Shown here: one piece after another, positions 29,301 to 37,301 of the stretch
Layout of the letters: each line of letters starts with the position of its first letter
How positions within the stretch are numbered: position 1 is the first letter of the stretch
DNA from: Calamus simplicifolius
Taxonomy: Eukaryota > Streptophyta > Magnoliopsida > Arecales > Arecaceae
Reading direction: 5' to 3'
DNA: 64,000 nucleotides
Assembly (NCBI GenBank): GCA_900491605.1
Contig: UESW01001672.1
Location: forward strand, 295,030-359,029
Translations under genes and position numbers: made by a program
The notes under the pieces: generated by a model
Told to the model about the DNA's origin: nothing
What the model saw: only the letters and a program-made list of their open reading frames with translations
Database searches by the model: none

Positions 29301-30045
29301 TCCTTTGTAACCTCCATTACCACCTTCAGCACTTACAGATCCATCCACTTGTAGTGAATCCTTGACTTTAAGCATGATTCGGCCTCCACCATCACCTCCA
29401 TATTGTTTTTCAGCTGATATGCTGCCTCCCTTGCTCCCATAACTCCATGGTTCAGACAAACTTGACCAGGCATAGACATCTCCCCCCCAATTTGTCTTGT
29501 TACTTTTTATACATGAAGCACCACGGCCCCCATGCCCCCACCAGCTCCATCATGGCCAATTGGGGTGCCACTTGTCTGGGCAGGTGGAGACCCACCTAAG
29601 GAAGTTGTGTTTATTGCCGAATGGTTATCTAAGGTAATATTGGTGGCATCAAAGGAAATAGAACCAGCAAAAACCACTGCATATGCACCAACTTTAATGT
29701 TTCCTGATATATTAACAGTGATTGAACAGCCTTTAACCGGGCAAATGAATAAAGTATGAGGCGAGATCTCTACATTCCCGCTTCCATATATACAAAGGTC
29801 GTCATTTAAATGCAAACTTGAGTTCAGTAGGCACTTTTCATCAAGCGAGCCAACACCCTTTAAGTCCTCACAAGACCCAGAATTATCTATCGAGGACAAA
29901 CAGGAAGACTTTTTATCATCATAAATCAGGTTTCTAAGATATTTCTCATTTAGAAGTGAAAATTCAGGTGAAAAGATTTGTCGAATTGAGCCCTTGACAC
30001 CACAATGATCAAGACTAAGAAAAAGCAAGAATACGAATAAATGTC
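3217..30045 (-). CDS. Glycine-rich secreted/membrane protein gene, 11 coding exons, both ends incomplete
   Basis: Coding exons, in order of translation, are A 29257-30045, B 27448-27560, C 25386-25594, D 20011-20130, E 17573-17701, F 17343-17468, G 8166-8221, H 7960-8059, I 7191-7308, J 6833-7045 and K 3217-3541. Every junction has an AG acceptor and a GT donor, except a GC donor after D, and all phases agree. Total coding length is 2298 nt, about 766 residues. The chain starts with a hydrophobic signal-like stretch, then has N-glycosylation-type sites and many Gly-rich blocks (GGGSGG, GGGGGGGGR). The order and conserved words (CPENAGAAGT, AEELLMSDSVIK, CELGSGSG) match what I recall of the Arabidopsis At5g11700/At4g32920/At5g47020 glycine-rich family, whose biochemical role is not established to my knowledge. 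In that family a Cys-rich and membrane-spanning C-terminal half follows; here it would lie beyond exon K. The start codon lies upstream of exon A and was not found. Exon A carries an apparent 1-nt deletion. Confidence 0.9.
3542..6832 (-). other. Intron J-K (3.3 kb)
   Basis: This is AT-rich non-coding sequence with correct splice ends. It holds a short duplicated TTCTTTAGTTGTAA(T/G)ATGTTTGCCCTTTAACC phrase near 4910-5030, and the plus-strand copy of a diverged repeat at about 5900-6550. No gene is seen on either strand. Confidence 0.7.
5900..6550 (+). repeat. Dispersed repeat, copy 1
   Basis: The segment around CCCATTCTCTTTTCCTATTT and AAGTCCCATATGGGA matches, in reverse orientation, the segment near 21300-21340. 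The flanking GCTAGCAACAGC... and CCTAGGCA-rich parts match too. The copies are diverged and 14.5 kb apart. The TATTTAAG inside resembles a TATA box, so an LTR or MITE origin is possible. Confidence 0.6.
6833..7045 (-). CDS. Exon J: glycine-rich
   Basis: The acceptor CTTAG and donor GTGAGT bound 213 nt encoding CKEGIGKGK, a GAGGGAGHGGKGGSG block and the conserved YGDADLPCELGSGSG word. Confidence 0.9.
7082..7179. repeat. GA microsatellite and A19 tract
   Basis: A (GA)n run occupies 7082-7101, and 19 consecutive A lie at 7161-7179, 11 bases left of the exon I donor. Confidence 0.95.
7191..7308 (-). CDS. Exon I
   Basis: This 118-nt exon has acceptor TTGCAG and donor GTGATG. It encodes ICRVEDLTIHGLVRGS...HRARTVT...ISASELG and ends on the first base of a Gly codon. 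Confidence 0.88.
7960..8059 (-). CDS. Exon H: Cys-containing segment
   Basis: The acceptor CATCAG and donor GTAAGG bound 100 nt encoding CESQTCPKEL and DDCHVNSSLSYTFQ. Three Cys residues and an NSS glycosylation site suggest an extracellular, disulfide-bonded region. Confidence 0.86.
8166..8221 (-). CDS. Exon G (56 nt)
   Basis: This short exon has acceptor GTGCAG and donor GTAAGT. It encodes VGPGSILQAPL and continues directly from exon F. It ends two bases into a Leu codon completed by exon H. Confidence 0.85.
8222..10362 (-). other. Intron F-G, left part
   Basis: This is non-coding AT-rich sequence. A GTACC-rich repeat member lies near 8430-8540, and a C19 run followed by A11 lies at 9106-9135. 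No exon or element ends are seen. Confidence 0.6.
10363..10693 (+). repeat. 5' LTR of the intronic copia
   Basis: It starts TGTTAAGAATCTCAATC and ends CCACA just before the primer site. It contains a TATA-like CTATAAGTATATAAC and shares most of its first 200 bases with 15343-15541. Confidence 0.85.
12184..15247 (+). pseudogene. Copia pol remnant (integrase, RT, RNase H)
   Basis: Fragments in different frames keep recognisable order. A pre-integrase piece ends around 12420. Integrase-like text such as QQ(I)ALQNVKTDTYM lies near 12920. RT begins around 13800 (a TIQEALR-like word) and runs to 14460 with YVDD intact. RNase H occupies 14680-15247. Stops and frame changes throughout rule out a functional polyprotein. 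Confidence 0.85.
14522..14557 (+). mobile_element. 36-bp LINE 3' tail with 19-bp target duplication
   Basis: AAAGGAAATATATACTTGA occurs at 14503-14521 and again at 14558-14576. The 36 bases between them end GGCTTAGATGAGTTGAGTTGAG(TAG), the tail seen in longer LINE copies here. The insert interrupts the copia RT between the YILD-like and LLGC-like words. Confidence 0.85.
15343..15541 (+). repeat. Truncated 3' LTR of the intronic copia
   Basis: It begins TGTCGGGAATCTCAATC directly after the polypurine tract. Similarity to the 5' LTR stops near 15541, where a short local repeat (AAAGGAAAACTCTTAATCCT) follows. Confidence 0.8.
15542..17342 (-). other. Intron F-G, right part
   Basis: This is non-coding sequence. 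A G19 run followed by (AG)n lies at 15754-15784. Nothing else is recognised. Confidence 0.6.
17343..17468 (-). CDS. Exon F
   Basis: This 126-nt phase-0 exon has acceptor TGGCAG and donor GTAAGA. It encodes a segment with SNADLGVYGQGLLRLSG. The next intron is 9.1 kb long and contains a copia element. Confidence 0.88.
17573..17701 (-). CDS. Exon E
   Basis: This 129-nt phase-0 exon has acceptor TTGAAG and donor GTATGG. It encodes VYGAFRMYVK... with IDGGG and STSMLE words that match the family as I recall it. Only a 104-nt intron separates it from exon F. Confidence 0.88.
17702..20010 (-). other. Intron D-E (GC-AG class)
   Basis: The intron starts GCAAGC (minus strand, 20010 downward) and ends TTGAAG. 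It contains a diverged GTACC-rich repeat member at about 19570-19800 and no coding sequence. Confidence 0.7.
20011..20130 (-). CDS. Exon D, followed by a GC donor
   Basis: This 120-nt phase-0 exon has acceptor TTACAG. It encodes RGQIRLL... and ends with the conserved AEELLMSDSVIK. The downstream intron begins GCAAGC directly after AAG, which fits the known GC-AG class of U2 introns. Confidence 0.87.
20780..21480 (-). repeat. Dispersed repeat, copy 2, inverted relative to copy 1
   Basis: The reverse complement of 21240-21370 aligns by eye with 5930-6080. The stretch 20800-20960 resembles 6400-6550 in reverse. Both copies lie in introns of the glycine-rich gene. Confidence 0.6.
25036..25131 (+). 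mobile_element. 5'-truncated LINE tail with 18-bp target duplication
   Basis: ATACATATCTATGATTAA flanks the insert at 25018-25035 and 25132-25149. The 96-bp body carries the end of an RT-like ORF (ADLVLNR...WRK) and the conserved tail GCCGACCCCA...GGCTTAGATGAGTTGAGT. It matches the end of the longer copy at 30738-30992. Confidence 0.88.
25386..25594 (-). CDS. Exon C: conserved CPENAGAAGT segment
   Basis: The acceptor ATCAG and donor GTTGCT bound 209 nt. The exon encodes the family-typical CPENAGAAGT word followed by a stretch ending LLWTRVQV, and it joins exon D in phase 0. Confidence 0.9.
25595..27447 (-). other. Intron B-C
   Basis: It contains the 433-bp hAT-like element at 26378-26810. 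The rest is AT-rich non-coding sequence. Confidence 0.7.
26378..26810. mobile_element. hAT-like MITE rich in GAGCTCGAG palindromes
   Basis: The ends are inverted repeats TAGGGGTGTAA and TTACACCCCTA. Flanks ATCATGCA and TTCATGCT agree at 6 of 8 positions, as expected for an old 8-bp hAT target duplication. The interior is AT-rich in the middle and has many TCGAG/CTCGA repeats near both ends, so it can fold on itself. It has no coding capacity. Confidence 0.75.
27448..27560 (-). CDS. Exon B: Gly-rich segment
   Basis: This 113-nt exon has acceptor TTTAG and donor GTTCGT. It completes the split Leu codon from exon A and encodes a GNGTISAAGG...GGGGGGRISLE block, a repeat type seen several times in this protein. 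It ends on the first base of a Gly codon completed by exon C. Confidence 0.88.
27561..29256 (-). other. Intron A-B
   Basis: This is non-coding. A diverged tandem duplication of about 125 bp is visible. The phrase 'aaccagatcttcaagctacca' near 27620 recurs near 27790, and 'caatctatgtgc' recurs near 27895 and 27940. No mobile-element ends are seen. Confidence 0.6.
29257..30045 (-). CDS. Exon A: signal-like segment and N-terminal domain, with apparent frameshift
   Basis: The acceptor TGCAG precedes base 30045 and the donor GTGAGT follows 29257. Translation begins in mid codon with a hydrophobic run (HLFVFLLFLSL) that looks like the core of a signal peptide. A Cys-containing segment with NISG, NITL and NTTS follows, then a Gly-rich C-terminal part. 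Reading is open to about 29535, where the frame changes by one base and stays open to the donor. Exon length is 789 nt; one extra base gives the length needed for the flanking phases. A TTG, not ATG, opens the long frame, so the true start codon must be in an upstream exon. Confidence 0.88.
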
Positions 30046-30737
30046 CTGCATGAATATGTCAACATAAGAACCCAATTTCAGTACTGAATGCATGACCATT
30101 CAAAAGAATATAAGGTTTTCCAGGAAAGCAATCATCTCCCTACCATGTCGACATAAATGCATAGAAGTTCTGATCGCCATTCACATATTACTTTGGCCCA
30201 TCTGTCAATGCATAATATAGCTTCCGAGCATAGAGAATAGTTTGAAAGATTGAGCCTTATCTTGCACAAGTTCTTACACCTTCAACTTCAAGATACTGTT
30301 GGGGGAAAAATGCAATGTCACATCCTGTAGGAGTTGCTAACTAGGAAGAAAGAACACATAAAACAGCACAGTTTATATGCATAATGTGTCAATTATCAAA
30401 GGCAACTTGTAGATATATCAAAACAAATCAGATAGATTTTGAATGATCTATAAGATGCACAGAGAATAGAGTGTAGTTTCACATAATCTACAAATGTATA
30501 ACATGTTACCTTCTTCAATACATTATTATTACAAAAACACCATCAAGAAATCATATTCCTTGCTGGAATTTAATTTCAGAAAGCAATATTAAACCTTCCA
30601 TTGCCTTTTTGGTCCATGGCCATCAGCAAGCAACAAGAAATTATATATCTTTTTATGTCAACAATTCACATGCTCACTGATAGAAAAGAATAATACTACA
30701 AAATTCCAACAGACAAATGATCATGTTATGTTTACCA

Positions 30738-30992
30738 ACTCAACTCATCTAAGCCTTTTCCCAACTACATGGTATCAACTACATGAATCCGCTTCCTACC
30801 CTCTGCTCTATTCAGGACCAAGTCGACATTTAAATTACAAATAATTATATCTTTTTTAATTATTTCTGCCCATATTAGTTTAAGCCTACCTCTACCTCTA
30901 TCCTTACCATGAATTGTTAAAGATCACTCTTTCTAACTGGAGCATCTAAAGGTCTATATTGTATATGTCCAAACCACCGTAATCAATTTTCT
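30738..30992 (-). mobile_element. 5'-truncated LINE with 18-bp target duplication
   Basis: ATCATGTTATGTTTACCA occurs at 30720-30737 and 30993-31010. Read on the minus strand, the 255-bp insert encodes a decayed RT C-terminus with RWFGH-, DAPVRKSD-like and DLVLNRAE words. It ends GGCTTAGATGAGTTGAGT. The RWFGH...RRP ending is typical of plant RTE-type LINEs, as I recall them. This longer copy identifies the short tails elsewhere. Confidence 0.85.
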
Positions 30993-32715
30993 ATCATGTT
31001 ATGTTTACCAAAAACTTAAAAATGGAGAAAAATGCTAGTTGAATGATGCTATAACAAAAATATAGATTGAGAAAACATTAACTGCTCTGTCACCTCACCT
31101 TTCTGCATAGATTGTGCATTAGAAAAAAAAATATGATAAAAAACTTGATCATCAACCTTAATTATTTCTGACACCAAAATATTTCATGATATGATGATGC
31201 CTTTACAACTTAAGATCTTCGACCATAAATCATCAAAAAGACCTTAGTATATTGAAATCAATCCCAGAAATCCATAATACTACAAATATTTAATAACACT
31301 TATAGAAGGAGAAGAAAGTACAGGCAAAAAGGGAAAATGCCACAAATACATTGGCATAATGTTAGGAAGAACTACGATGGCAAAAAAAGGGGAAGAAGAA
31401 GAGACATTTAGACATTTGCATCAACAAAGAGAGTGGGTGTGAGTGTGTGTGTGTGTTTTTGGGGTATGCACTTCCCATATGATGATAAAGTGAACTGGGT
31501 TAAGTGTTCAGACCGATCTTAACCAACTAAGTTTGTCTCGTCCATATAATTACCAGGTGACATGATTTGACAGTATATGATTATGAGGTGACACAATCTG
31601 ATAGATTGAGAACATTAAAGATTCTCTCTCTTTTTCACCAACCCTCCATAAAATGCTACCACAAAACTGGCCAAGCAACTTTGGGCAATAAAGAGGCATG
31701 CCATGAAACCTAAATCCATGCGGCATGTAGGGAGATCTATCATGTTGGTTACAAAGCATAAGCTCGTGCTACTATGGAATAAATTTCAGCTTACACTAAA
31801 CTCTAAGAAAAATTTGAATTTACCTCAAAGTATTTGAGTGAGCAAGCACAACCAATGGGGAGTCAGCCTTAAATCAATGACATGAAGCCAAATTTCACAG
31901 ACTAACACATGAATTGCAACATTAAGAAAGGAACATAACTAACCAGATATAAAGCAACTACAAAATTTAGCACTTGAATTCATCTAATAAATGCCATTCA
32001 TAAGACATCCTACTCTGCCACAAGAGGAATTATTAGCTTCCCAGTTTCTCATTTACTACTACAATCTCTCCATCAATTAAAATCAACAAGCAATGCAACT
32101 CCCTTTTTTGGTCAATCGAGCCACTTTCCCTCATTCTACTCGTCTAGCTCTCTTCACAAACTTGTTCAATCAGCACCACTGATACAGCCAACTCTATCAT
32201 CAAAGAAATACAATAAGTGATAAATAGTAATCTGAAAAATGTATGGGTGGTTAAAAATAAGCTCCAGATCTTAAAATGAATTAAGGTTACGATCTATCTT
32301 CTACTAAAAATATTAATCAAGGTTGGTGAGATATCATATAAATAGTATTGTGCATTGATGGCATACGTTTCCAATAAAAAAATTAATGAAGCATCACATT
32401 TTTCTCAAAATCTTGTTCAAAAATTCCCTTATTTCCTCTACTTCTTCATCTTCCTTTTCTTTTACTTCTTCTCCATTTATGATATAAGCATCTCTCTATG
32501 TATATAACGGGAAAGCCCAGAGTCCAGAGCACCAGTGTCAGACTCTAGAGTATCCTGTGCCACAAAGGTGACTAGGGGTCCAGCTAGAGACAGACTCCAA
32601 AACCACACTTCAAAATAAAAAGTTGAGGTCGAGCACCTGCTGGAGACTCCATTCGTTTAAAATCAACAAGCATCCAGACTAGGGAAGAATATAAGTCTAA
32701 CTTTATATTTGGAAC

Positions 32716-33467
32716 TAGTGCTGCAAATGGGTCGGGTCAAGTCATGTTTGATCCCGATTCAATCCGGTTTTATATTTGGGTCAGGTTAGATCAAGTCTAT
32801 GGAAGTAAATATAGACCTAACAGGTCATTTGGGTTTATTCAGCTCCCAATCAAAATATTATATTTGAATCAAGCATCTAATTATTATTTTATTATTTTAT
32901 TGCCATAATCTAGCTATTGATAATCAAAGATAGATCCATTAAAAAATTAAATGAGATTGAAAAAAATCAACTTAAACTTAAATTTTTATTCAAAAACTCT
33001 TAATTCTATCCAAGTAAATAATCATCCTCAAGTTTATAAATTATGATATTTAAAATATCTATTGATATAATTAAAGACATTATAAATAAAAGTTCACTAA
33101 AATAAATAATATAATATAAATAGTTAGATATAATTAGAGAAAAAGATGGAAGGAGATCAAGTTGTTGATATGAAAAGAAGAATTAGTTTAAATTAGAGTT
33201 CTTTTAATGTTGGAAAATGAGTTGAGTTGAGTTGTAGAGTTCATTCAATGAATATATAAAGATAATTGAAGTAAAGAAAAACAAGATTTATATAATTAAG
33301 GTTTATGGATTAGGATGAATCAGGTTCGGATTGGATCATATCAAAGAATACAAAACCTAGACCTGACATGGAATTTAGATTGGATTCAATTTTCAGACCC
33401 AACCCAACTCGCAGTTCTTTAAAAACGGATCAGGATCACAGGTCAACCTAACCCATTTGCAGCCCTA
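32716..33467. mobile_element. hAT-like non-autonomous element with exact 8-bp target duplication
   Basis: TTTGGAAC flanks both ends (32708-32715 and 33468-33475). Terminal inverted repeats are TAG(T/G)GCTGCAAATGGGT, one mismatch in 17. The sub-terminal parts carry GGGTC(G/A)GGT-type words and the 752-bp interior is AT-rich with no ORF. Confidence 0.88.
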
Positions 33468-35141
33468 TTTGGAACTAGACTCTCTCCTTAAAACAATTCC
33501 TTGTACATGCATAGCATGCCAAAGAGAAGCATCCCATAGACCTGGCTTAAAGAAAAAGAAGAGTATCATATGATGCTATGTACGGTGCCCACAAGGTACT
33601 TATGTCACCACATACATGATCATGCTATTGCATGCTAAACTAGCACTACATCACACCTTGGCATAGAACAGTACAAGAAACACAAATTATTTTCCATTAC
33701 CGCAGCCGGTAGCTGGGCATCCAACCAACACAACATGGCACAGCATGGTATGATACAAGCTGCACAAGCACATGGCCAAAGTAAAACATAGCATCCAATA
33801 CTTGGATACTTCGAGAAAAGGGAAGAGCCCTTCCATACACGAGGCCTCCACAACCTCTTCTTAAACCATCCAACGTAGAACTAAACCAAAACTTTCGCCA
33901 CAAAAGCAAAATAGAAGAAGTTTCAGGATTTCAAAGTTCCAATGTTCGCCATTCTCCTTTGTCATGCTTCCTAAACTTTGTCTGTTGGTTCGCACTAATA
34001 TGTGTTTCATTTTTTTTTTTTATTATCATTAGTGAATAGGCCACATTAACATCAAGATTGCATAGCTTGTCCATGTTGCTTCAGACCGCCCACATTCGAC
34101 TAGACTCATCTGGCAAAAACTAGAATAAGCAATATGTGTAAATTAAATGCTTCACAAAAATGTAGTTTGCCTTAATTGGCCAATGAAATATGTCTCATTC
34201 ATGAGTCATGACTGATTTCCATAAAAACATGATTAATTCCTTGCTTTATAAAGAAATGCCTTTTGTTGCTTCTTCTAGTGGACTTTGCAAAGTTAGTGTT
34301 CCAATTACTCCATGCATCATAAAAGTAACATGAGATAATTATGGTTCTTCCATTTGACTCTCCATATTTCACTATTTTTCAACTTATGTGCATGTTTTCA
34401 AAAAATAACAAAGGAGACAAATCCAAAGACCCTCCTCAACGCACCCAATTACCAATATTTGTCGATTACTAACTTATCTGGTGGTACCCTCTAAAAGCTG
34501 CTAAATAAGTGGAATCATGGTCCTGTCTTCCTAGTCTCTCTTCCTAGTCTTATTATTGTAAACTGGTAGAATATACAGAGTTTCAAATAAGCAAGCATAA
34601 TAAAAGCAAAAGCAAATCGACCACATCAAGAAACATCAAAATGGAGCAGGTAATGCAAGTTAATTATCAAAAATAGAATTGGTATGAAGCAATCGCTTAC
34701 TTTCAATTACAGTATCCTTAATTCACTACCAATCAAGACGCCAAATGTAATCGCATTATATCAATCATATCTAAAGTGAAAGATTAGATTAAAACCTTCA
34801 ATTCAAGAACAACGCGTGCTGCACTAGATCAACTCCCCTTCAATTAATTTCAAAAATTAATATTAATCAGCCAAAACTGCAAAACTTCAAGAGAAAGATC
34901 AAATCACATCAAGATTTCAAGATTTGACGGAAATCGTAGTAGAAATCCAAGGCTAGTTTCAAGATATCCAAGAACAAAAGAAATGCGATCAAATATTCGA
35001 AAACAGGCATAAACCACGGTGATCGTAGCAGAAATGCGTAAAAAGAAAAAGGAAAATGCGATCAAACTGCATTTAATTAACCATCAGAACCGACCAAGAA
35101 AGCGAGATCGATTGGAGAAACGACTGCGAGAAAGAGACTAC

Positions 35142-35322
35142 CTCTCCACTTCAGATCACGAAAGATACGAGGTGAACCCTAGAATGCTCTTTTTTTCACT
35201 AAACTCCCCAGCCTTTGCGTCGCTTTCCTTCGCTGCTTTCAGGTATCAAACCTTTTTTCTTGATTTCTTTCTCACGATTTTTTTATCCATTTTTCTTCGT
35301 CTCTCTCCACTCTATATATAAA
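35142..35322 (-). promoter_or_regulatory. Candidate promoter and 5'-UTR exon of the glycine-rich gene
   Basis: On the minus strand a TATA-like TTTATATATAG spans 35311-35322. It is followed by a purine-rich leader and a good donor (GGAGAG/GTAGTC) after 35142. Upstream, 35330-35760 is less AT-rich than the introns, as plant promoters often are. No start codon with a fitting splice phase was found here, so the exon would be untranslated. The TATA is nearly palindromic, so plus-strand transcription is also possible. Confidence 0.4.
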
Positions 35323-35329
35323 CCCTCGC

Positions 35330-35802
35330 CAAGTCTCGACCAGTCCAAGTGCGTTTGCGGTGACGGAGACCTGCTTTAGCTGTCAAACGCTCGCATCTTT
35401 CGTACGTGTGCATGCAAATTCTATGCGTAAGGGAACCTCCTCCCTCCGTATGATCCGTCGGAATCCAAGAAAAGCGACGCTCTGACACGGTATACGGACG
35501 GATAGGATTTACCTAAACGGCAGCAAGCGCGACAGATGAATTCTCGCATAGAAAGTTGTATGAAGATGTCTGTAAGGCTACACGGGCCGTCCGGATTTCG
35601 CTTCACCCGGATTGGGATGTTGCTAGAATTGGATAAATTTACGAAGTTGCCCTTCCGGTCCTTTCGTCTTCCATCCTTTTCAGTTTTCAGCCTGTGCCAA
35701 CTGGCCCGCTGGCCTGGAGTTACATCTCACCGTCGCCTTGACACCATCAGCAGCGACAAGATTTTAAATTTCTTCAAGAATAGAATATCTAATTGCTAGA
35801 AA
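35330..35802. other. Upstream region of the glycine-rich gene
   Basis: This stretch is less AT-rich, with several CG dinucleotides, and has no ORF I can support. It is probably promoter sequence of the minus-strand gene, cut off on the right by the element at 35803. Confidence 0.4.
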
Positions 35803-36491
35803 TTTAGGGTACAACTTGAGTCGGATTTAATCCGAATTCAATCTATCGAATCTGATTTATAGCAGTATTTAAACTTCTGTTTACTCAATTCAAACCCAAA
35901 AGATTCGGGTTTAACCCGATCCGATTTGCAATTGACTCGGATTAGGGTTGATCGCAACCTGAACCCGAAATAATCCGAACCCGAGGATTATCTTATTGGC
36001 ACCAAATTTTTGAGAGCATTGAAGGCACCAATCGGGTCGGACGAGATGGCCAACTTGAAAGTAAGAAGGGTAATGCCATCGATCGCAGACGAAAAAAAGG
36101 ATAAACATAAAGACGGATCACCCATACATTTCGTTTTACTTTCCGTCTCCTTCTCTTCTTTGTTTACGACACCTCTTCTCTTTTTTGTTTCAAGTAAATT
36201 TTTTTTTAATACAATGTTAAAATCCCAAGTCTAGCTTATGCGTTCGGCAAGAAATTTTATTTTCCCATCTTTGGGATCCATAATTCAATGTTTATTTACT
36301 TTGAAAAAAGCTTTATTTTTTTCTCATCAAACCAAATTCCAACCCAAAACTCAACCCGAACCCGATTTTTAAAAATAGGGTTAGGGTTGAGGTTTTACAA
36401 ATAGGGTTAGAGTTAGGGTTGAGGTTTTACAAATAGGGCTAGGTTAGGGTTGAGAAAAACTTAAGTTTCATGAGCCCGAATTGCACCCCTA
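35803..36491. mobile_element. Candidate hAT-like element in the promoter-proximal region
   Basis: The flanks GCTAGAAA (35795-35802) and GCTAGAAT (36492-36499) agree at 7 of 8 bases. The ends are imperfect inverted repeats (TAGGGTACAACTT and AATTGCACCCCTA). Sub-terminal AACCCGA/TCGGGTT words recur inside. No coding capacity. Confidence 0.55.
36375..36460 (+). repeat. Telomere-like tandem repeat
   Basis: About three copies of a 36-bp unit (AAATAGGGTTAGGGTTGAGGTTTTAC and variants) contain TAGGGTT blocks resembling the plant telomere repeat TTTAGGG. Confidence 0.7.
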
Positions 36492-36524
36492 GCTAGAATT
36501 GGTATGCACATTTATCTTCTCTTT

Positions 36525-36790
36525 AAATTTTCTTTATTTTTTTTTTCTTTTTTTTTTTCTTTCCTTTTTTCTTTCTTTCTTTCATTTGGTTATTTTATTT
36601 TCATTTTCTTTATTTTTTTATTTTCTACTTCCTCTTTTTTTATTTTTTTACTTTTTTTCTTTCCTTTTATTTTTTTTGTTTTTTATCCCATTACTTTTCT
36701 CTCTCCTTTTTTCCTTCCTTTCCTTTTTTTTTTCTCCTTCTACTTCTATCTTTCTTTTTTCTTTCTTTTTAATCTTTTTTTTAAGGAGTT
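36525..36790 (+). repeat. Polypyrimidine tract, about 265 bp
   Basis: The plus strand is almost entirely T and C, with few purines. Long frames across it encode only Phe/Leu/Ser-rich low-complexity strings and are not genes. Confidence 0.9.
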
Positions 36791-36819
36791 ATTTTGCTAA
36801 TAATAATTTATCATGGTAA

Positions 36820-37114
36820 TCTAAGTTTACCGTACATATGACTATGTTTGGCAATTAGACATAGTAATATCAACGATAATATTTGATTCTCATAAATTAT
36901 GATAATCTAATTTTTTAAAAAAATCTAATATTACAATAAGATAAGATAGTAATCTTATATTATACTCTTAACTTTTATAAATATTTTGATTCTATATTTA
37001 ATATGTATTAATAATATATTATAATAATATTAAATATAATATAGATATAATATATGTGATATATTTATATATAGTATATAATAAATTTATAATATTTAAA
37101 TATATATTTATAAT
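36820..37114. other. AT-rich spacer
   Basis: This is almost pure A/T sequence with TATAATAT repeats. No gene. Confidence 0.7.
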
Positions 37115-37204
37115 ATATAACAAGAATCTGATAAAATGAAGGAAGCATATTTATGTAGCTGACCCCATGTAATTAGAAAAAGACTTAGATGAGTTGAGTT
37201 GAGT
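37115..37204 (+). mobile_element. Short LINE tail
   Basis: It carries GGAAGCATATTTATGTAGCT, GACCCCATG and GACTTAGATGAGTTGAGTTGAGT, the same tail as at 25036-25131. The flanks are AT repeats, so the target duplication and the exact left end cannot be fixed. Confidence 0.7.
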
Positions 37205-37301
37205 ATATAATATATTATAATATTTAAATATATAATATTTGTAAAATAATTTTATGATGAATTCTTGCTTTTTATAAGAATGTTTCATATTTGATGGAGA
37301 G

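Larger units (their letters stand above)
30046..35141 (-). other. Upstream intron(s), start-codon exon not located
   Basis: It holds a LINE tail (30738-30992), a GT microsatellite (31441-31456) and an hAT-like element (32716-33467). The first coding exon must be within this stretch or near 35.2 kb, ending one base into a codon. I could not single out a convincing ATG exon. Confidence 0.5.

Noticed and set aside
29532..29759. Plus-strand 75-codon ORF
   Set aside because: It is the antisense shadow of exon A, whose coding frame has family words and correct splice sites.
29507..30028. A complete single-exon protein of 173 codons starting at 30028
   Set aside because: The supposed start is TTG inside a signal-like stretch, a splice acceptor lies just upstream, and the frame continues after a one-base shift into the rest of a long exon.
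35019..35321. 100-codon plus-strand ORF at the gene's 5' region
   Set aside because: It is low-complexity basic and then Phe/Leu-rich, antisense to a candidate 5'-UTR exon, with no recognisable domain.
36499..36819. Two overlapping frames of about 100 codons rich in Phe, Leu and Ser
   Set aside because: They are a by-product of the polypyrimidine tract: low complexity, several frames open at once, no start or splice context.
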